The position numbers and the translations under genes are program-made. From the NCBI GenBank assembly GCA_031288215.1, contig JAITRV010000119.1:1-9340 (forward strand): a stretch of 9,340 bases of DNA, in the 5' to 3' direction. The notes beneath the pieces are model-generated. The model ran no database searches and had not been told where the DNA came from. It saw only the letters and a program-made list of their open reading frames with translations. Origin of the DNA: Spirochaetaceae bacterium. Its GTDB lineage: Bacteria > Spirochaetota > Spirochaetia > Treponematales > Breznakiellaceae. Of the stretch, positions 7,878 to 9,340 are shown piece after piece (the first letter of the stretch is position 1; the number at the start of each line of letters is the position of its first letter).

Positions 7878-8028
7878 TCTCCCCCGGAGGGGATTTCATA
7901 GCCGGCGGGGCGGGGGCGAAGAAACAAGAGGATCAGACCATCGCGGACGCCGTTGAACATATTCATCTCATGACGACGGGCTTTTGCCCTATAAATGATG
8001 CCTTTACAAGATGGGATGAAACTACGGA

Positions 8029-8057
8029 ATTGTATCATGGAATCCGGAAAAACGCAA
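8029..8057 (-). promoter_or_regulatory. Extended -10 promoter of the lipoprotein operon
   Basis: On the minus strand, TTGCGT (8057-8052) and TACAAT (8034-8029) are separated by exactly 17 bases. TGA lies directly before TACAAT, giving the TGN of an extended -10 element. The -10 matches the sigma-70 consensus at five of six positions and the -35 at three of six. Transcription would start near 8022 and leave a leader of about 155 bases before the GTG at 7865. The segment around it is AT-rich, in contrast to the very GC-rich palindrome that begins about 45 bases upstream. Confidence 0.7.
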
Positions 8058-8103
8058 GCATAATAAAGAAAAAAATAAGACTTAGCAAGCGATCGGCCGG
8101 CAC

Positions 8104-8319
8104 AGGCCGCCGGATACCCCGCTGCCTGGTCCTCCCGGCACGGACCGGCATGGGCCGGCACAAGAGAGATTTGCCGGGGGGTCCTGGCGGCTGGGAACAC
8201 ATGGGGCCCCCCGGGGGTCCCCCCCATGTGTTCCCACCGCCACCCCCCTCCGCAATTCTGGTCTGTGCCGGCCCCTGCCGGCCCGTGCCGGTTTTTCCGG
8301 CGGGAGTATCCGCCGGCCT
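8104..8319. repeat. Large imperfect GC-rich palindrome (inverted repeat, arms about 100 bp)
   Basis: Two arms pair across almost the whole segment. The blocks are: 8192-8206 with 8222-8236 (15 of 15, core GGGAACACATGGGG); 8185-8190 with 8237-8242 (6 of 6); 8176-8181 with 8243-8248 (6 of 6, G against C); 8171-8174 with 8252-8255 (4 of 4); 8135-8162 with 8264-8291 (26 of 28); and 8104-8117 with 8306-8319 (13 of 14). Small bulges separate the blocks and the apical loop is about 15 bases. Within the right arm a smaller perfect hairpin, CCGGCGG/CCGCCGG, occurs at 8297-8316. No protein-coding signal is credible here. It could be a non-autonomous element, a structured RNA, or a protein-binding or transcription-blocking site. 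I see no target-site duplication at its edges. Confidence 0.88.
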
Positions 8320-8334
8320 GCCTTTCCGCGTGGG

Positions 8335-8420
8335 GGGGCGGGTACGGCTGCCGGGTGAGGCTGCCGGGGCCGGTGGGAGGTGGAGGCTTTATGAGGGCAA
8401 GAAGCCGGGGCGGGGGGTGA
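8335..8420 (+). other. G-rich strand-asymmetric stretch with short direct repeat
   Basis: The plus strand carries several runs of three to seven G residues, while the complementary minus strand is C-rich. GGCTGCCGGG occurs twice, at 8346-8355 and 8359-8368, with a 13-base offset. Some loops between G runs are about ten bases, longer than the usual quadruplex limit, so a G-quadruplex is possible but not strongly supported. No reading frame here looks like a gene. Confidence 0.35.
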
Positions 8421-8437
8421 AGGCCGGTAACGGAGAT

Positions 8438-8472
8438 AGCCCAGCCGGGGGACTTCCGTCCCCGGCTGGGCT
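8438..8472 (-). terminator. Strong 3' hairpin after the beta-repeat gene, lacking a T tract
   Basis: Bases 8438-8453 pair with 8458-8472 around a TTCC loop, giving about 15 pairs (AGCCCAGCCGGGG against CCCCGGCTGGGCT) with a single bulged G at about 8451. It begins 34 bases after the TAA at 8509-8507, where a terminator is expected. The minus strand after the stem reads ATCTCCG and has no T run, so it may act as an RNA-end stabiliser or a factor-dependent stop rather than a classical intrinsic terminator. The T-containing flank is on the plus side, where no gene is seen. Confidence 0.55.
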
Positions 8473-8506
8473 GCTTGTGTTTGATGGGTGGGCTAAACCC
8501 GAAGCA

Positions 8507-9340
8507 TTACGATGCCGTCTTCACCCATCTAGTATTCGCGGAGTTCCACGTATACGTGCCTGATGGTGAAGCTTCTGCGGACCCTCCTGAAGCAACAGTG
8601 TAGAAATTACTCACCCCACTACCGCCAAAGGCTATAGTTCCCTCAATTATGAGCGTCGAGGATGATGATTCACCGCTAATTGTATAATTTCCACCGTATG
8701 TAAGCGTTGCATCTTCCTCTATCGTCCATGTGTTGGCTGAAAAAATGGCAAAATTGTTCTTAAGGGTAAGTTCCGCCTCGCCCTTCACCGCATACAAGCC
8801 GCGAGTACCTGCGGCATCAGCAGAAAACTCAATGCTGCCGGCAGAGTCCGCAACCCATTCAAGTTTACCGCCACCGCTAGCTGGGGATATAAACACTACG
8901 GGGGTCGCGCCTATTTTGGCCGTGCTGTCCGGAAGTAATTTGATTACCCCTTTGTTGTCCGAAAATGGTGAATTAGCTGCCGTAAGATCGAATTGAAAGT
9001 CAATGGTTCCCAGAACCTCAACCGTGCCTTTTACGACAAGGGTGCGTTCCGGATCACCCGGCGACCTTCCAGGTGCCTCCACATTAAACGAGGAACCTTC
9101 CGCGATACGGAACGTTGCTTTCTCTTCTATGGTTGCGACAGATCCGGTGTGTATGCTGGTAGACGGGGCAATAAGAACAAAGGTCCCCGAATTTAAGGTT
9201 AACGATTCCTCCTTCAAGGTGATTTCACCCTTCTCGCTGTCAGAGGCCCAGGTGTAAATGGCCGTGGTTGATCCAGGCGGCGCTATATACTCAGTACCGC
9301 CCATATAGGCAGTACTCCCCTGCTCCAGTACGGTTGTACC
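8507..9340 (-). CDS. Surface-type beta-repeat protein, 5' end beyond window
   Basis: The last 278 codons are visible, ending TAA at 8509-8507; the frame is open to the right edge, so an internal ATG at 9304 should not be taken as the start. The sequence is dominated by Ser, Thr, Gly, Ala and alternating hydrophobic residues. Short strand-turn repeats such as GSTTAIYTW, SLTLNSGTFVLIA, TWTIEEDATLTYGG and TLIIEGTIAFGG suggest a beta-solenoid or right-handed helix like those of adhesins and autotransporter passengers. The Y-T-W motif recurs near the C-terminus as SGTYTWNSA. No transmembrane barrel, sorting signal or catalytic motif is visible in this part. The gene looks more AT-rich than its neighbours, with more A/T-ending codons, which may reflect different ancestry or relaxed constraint. 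A surface structural or adhesive role is inference from composition only. Confidence 0.85.
   Translation of the reverse strand, partial: GTTVLEQGSTAYMGGTEYIAPPGSTTAIYTWASDSEKGEITLKEESLTLNSGTFVLIAPSTSIHTGSVATIEEKATFRIAEGSSFNVEAPGRSPGDPERTLVVKGTVEVLGTIDFQFDLTAANSPFSDNKGVIKLLPDSTAKIGATPVVFISPASGGGKLEWVADSAGSIEFSADAAGTRGLYAVKGEAELTLKNNFAIFSANTWTIEEDATLTYGGNYTISGESSSSTLIIEGTIAFGGSGVSNFYTVASGGSAEASPSGTYTWNSANTRWVKTAS

Noticed and set aside
7967..8227. Upstream part of a minus-strand frame leading to the lipoprotein start
   Set aside because: It runs through the palindrome and the promoter elements, has mixed composition and no ribosome binding site. At most the last 34 codons could be translated.
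8104..8319. Palindrome considered as an intrinsic terminator or tRNA-like gene
   Set aside because: It is far too long for a terminator, no T tract follows either side in a useful place, and no cloverleaf or anticodon arrangement can be drawn.
7970..8563. 197-codon open frame on the plus strand across the intergenic gap
   Set aside because: It crosses the opposite-strand promoter, both arms of the palindrome and the 3' hairpin, and is Pro/Gly/Arg-rich with no domain. The open frame follows from GC-rich, stop-poor sequence.

Overview
The window is GC-rich bacterial DNA. All supported genes lie on the minus strand, so the order of transcription runs from position 9340 towards position 1. The gene content is entirely exported or surface protein: a secreted helical giant, two lipoproteins (one with BspA-type leucine-rich repeats), and a Ser/Thr/Gly-rich beta-repeat protein. 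There are no metabolic, replication or RNA genes. This mix resembles a host-associated spirochaete, most like the termite-gut Treponema group. That assignment rests on remembered protein style (lipoprotein architecture, the Ig-like domain ending in an SKRIPF-type motif, the large 'KAWEEA...YDAAL' protein), not on a search.

Layout from right to left. (1) 9340-8507: the C-terminal 278 residues of a surface-type beta-repeat protein whose start lies beyond the window; it is visibly more AT-rich than its neighbours. (2) 8506-7866: a gene-free gap of about 640 bp. It holds a strong 3' hairpin (8438-8472), a G-rich stretch (about 8335-8420), a 216-bp imperfect palindrome (8104-8319), and an extended -10 promoter (8029-8057) facing left. 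(3) 7865-7236 and 7219-5051: a two-gene operon of lipoproteins separated by 16 bp. The first is small, cysteine- and glycine-rich; the second is a 722-residue BspA-like leucine-rich-repeat protein. The two share a homologous domain of about 95 residues. A clear factor-independent terminator (4972-5011) closes the operon. (4) 4819-1: one uninterrupted reading frame of at least 1606 codons for an exported, alpha-helical giant protein whose C-terminus is off the left edge.

Working picture (inference): the two lipoproteins are made together from the 8034 promoter and displayed on the cell surface or in the periplasm, with the shared domain acting as a common structural or docking module. The giant protein downstream has its own leader and is probably a separate transcription unit. 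The least expected features are the large GC-rich palindrome just upstream of the lipoprotein promoter, and the domain shared by the two adjacent but otherwise unrelated lipoproteins.
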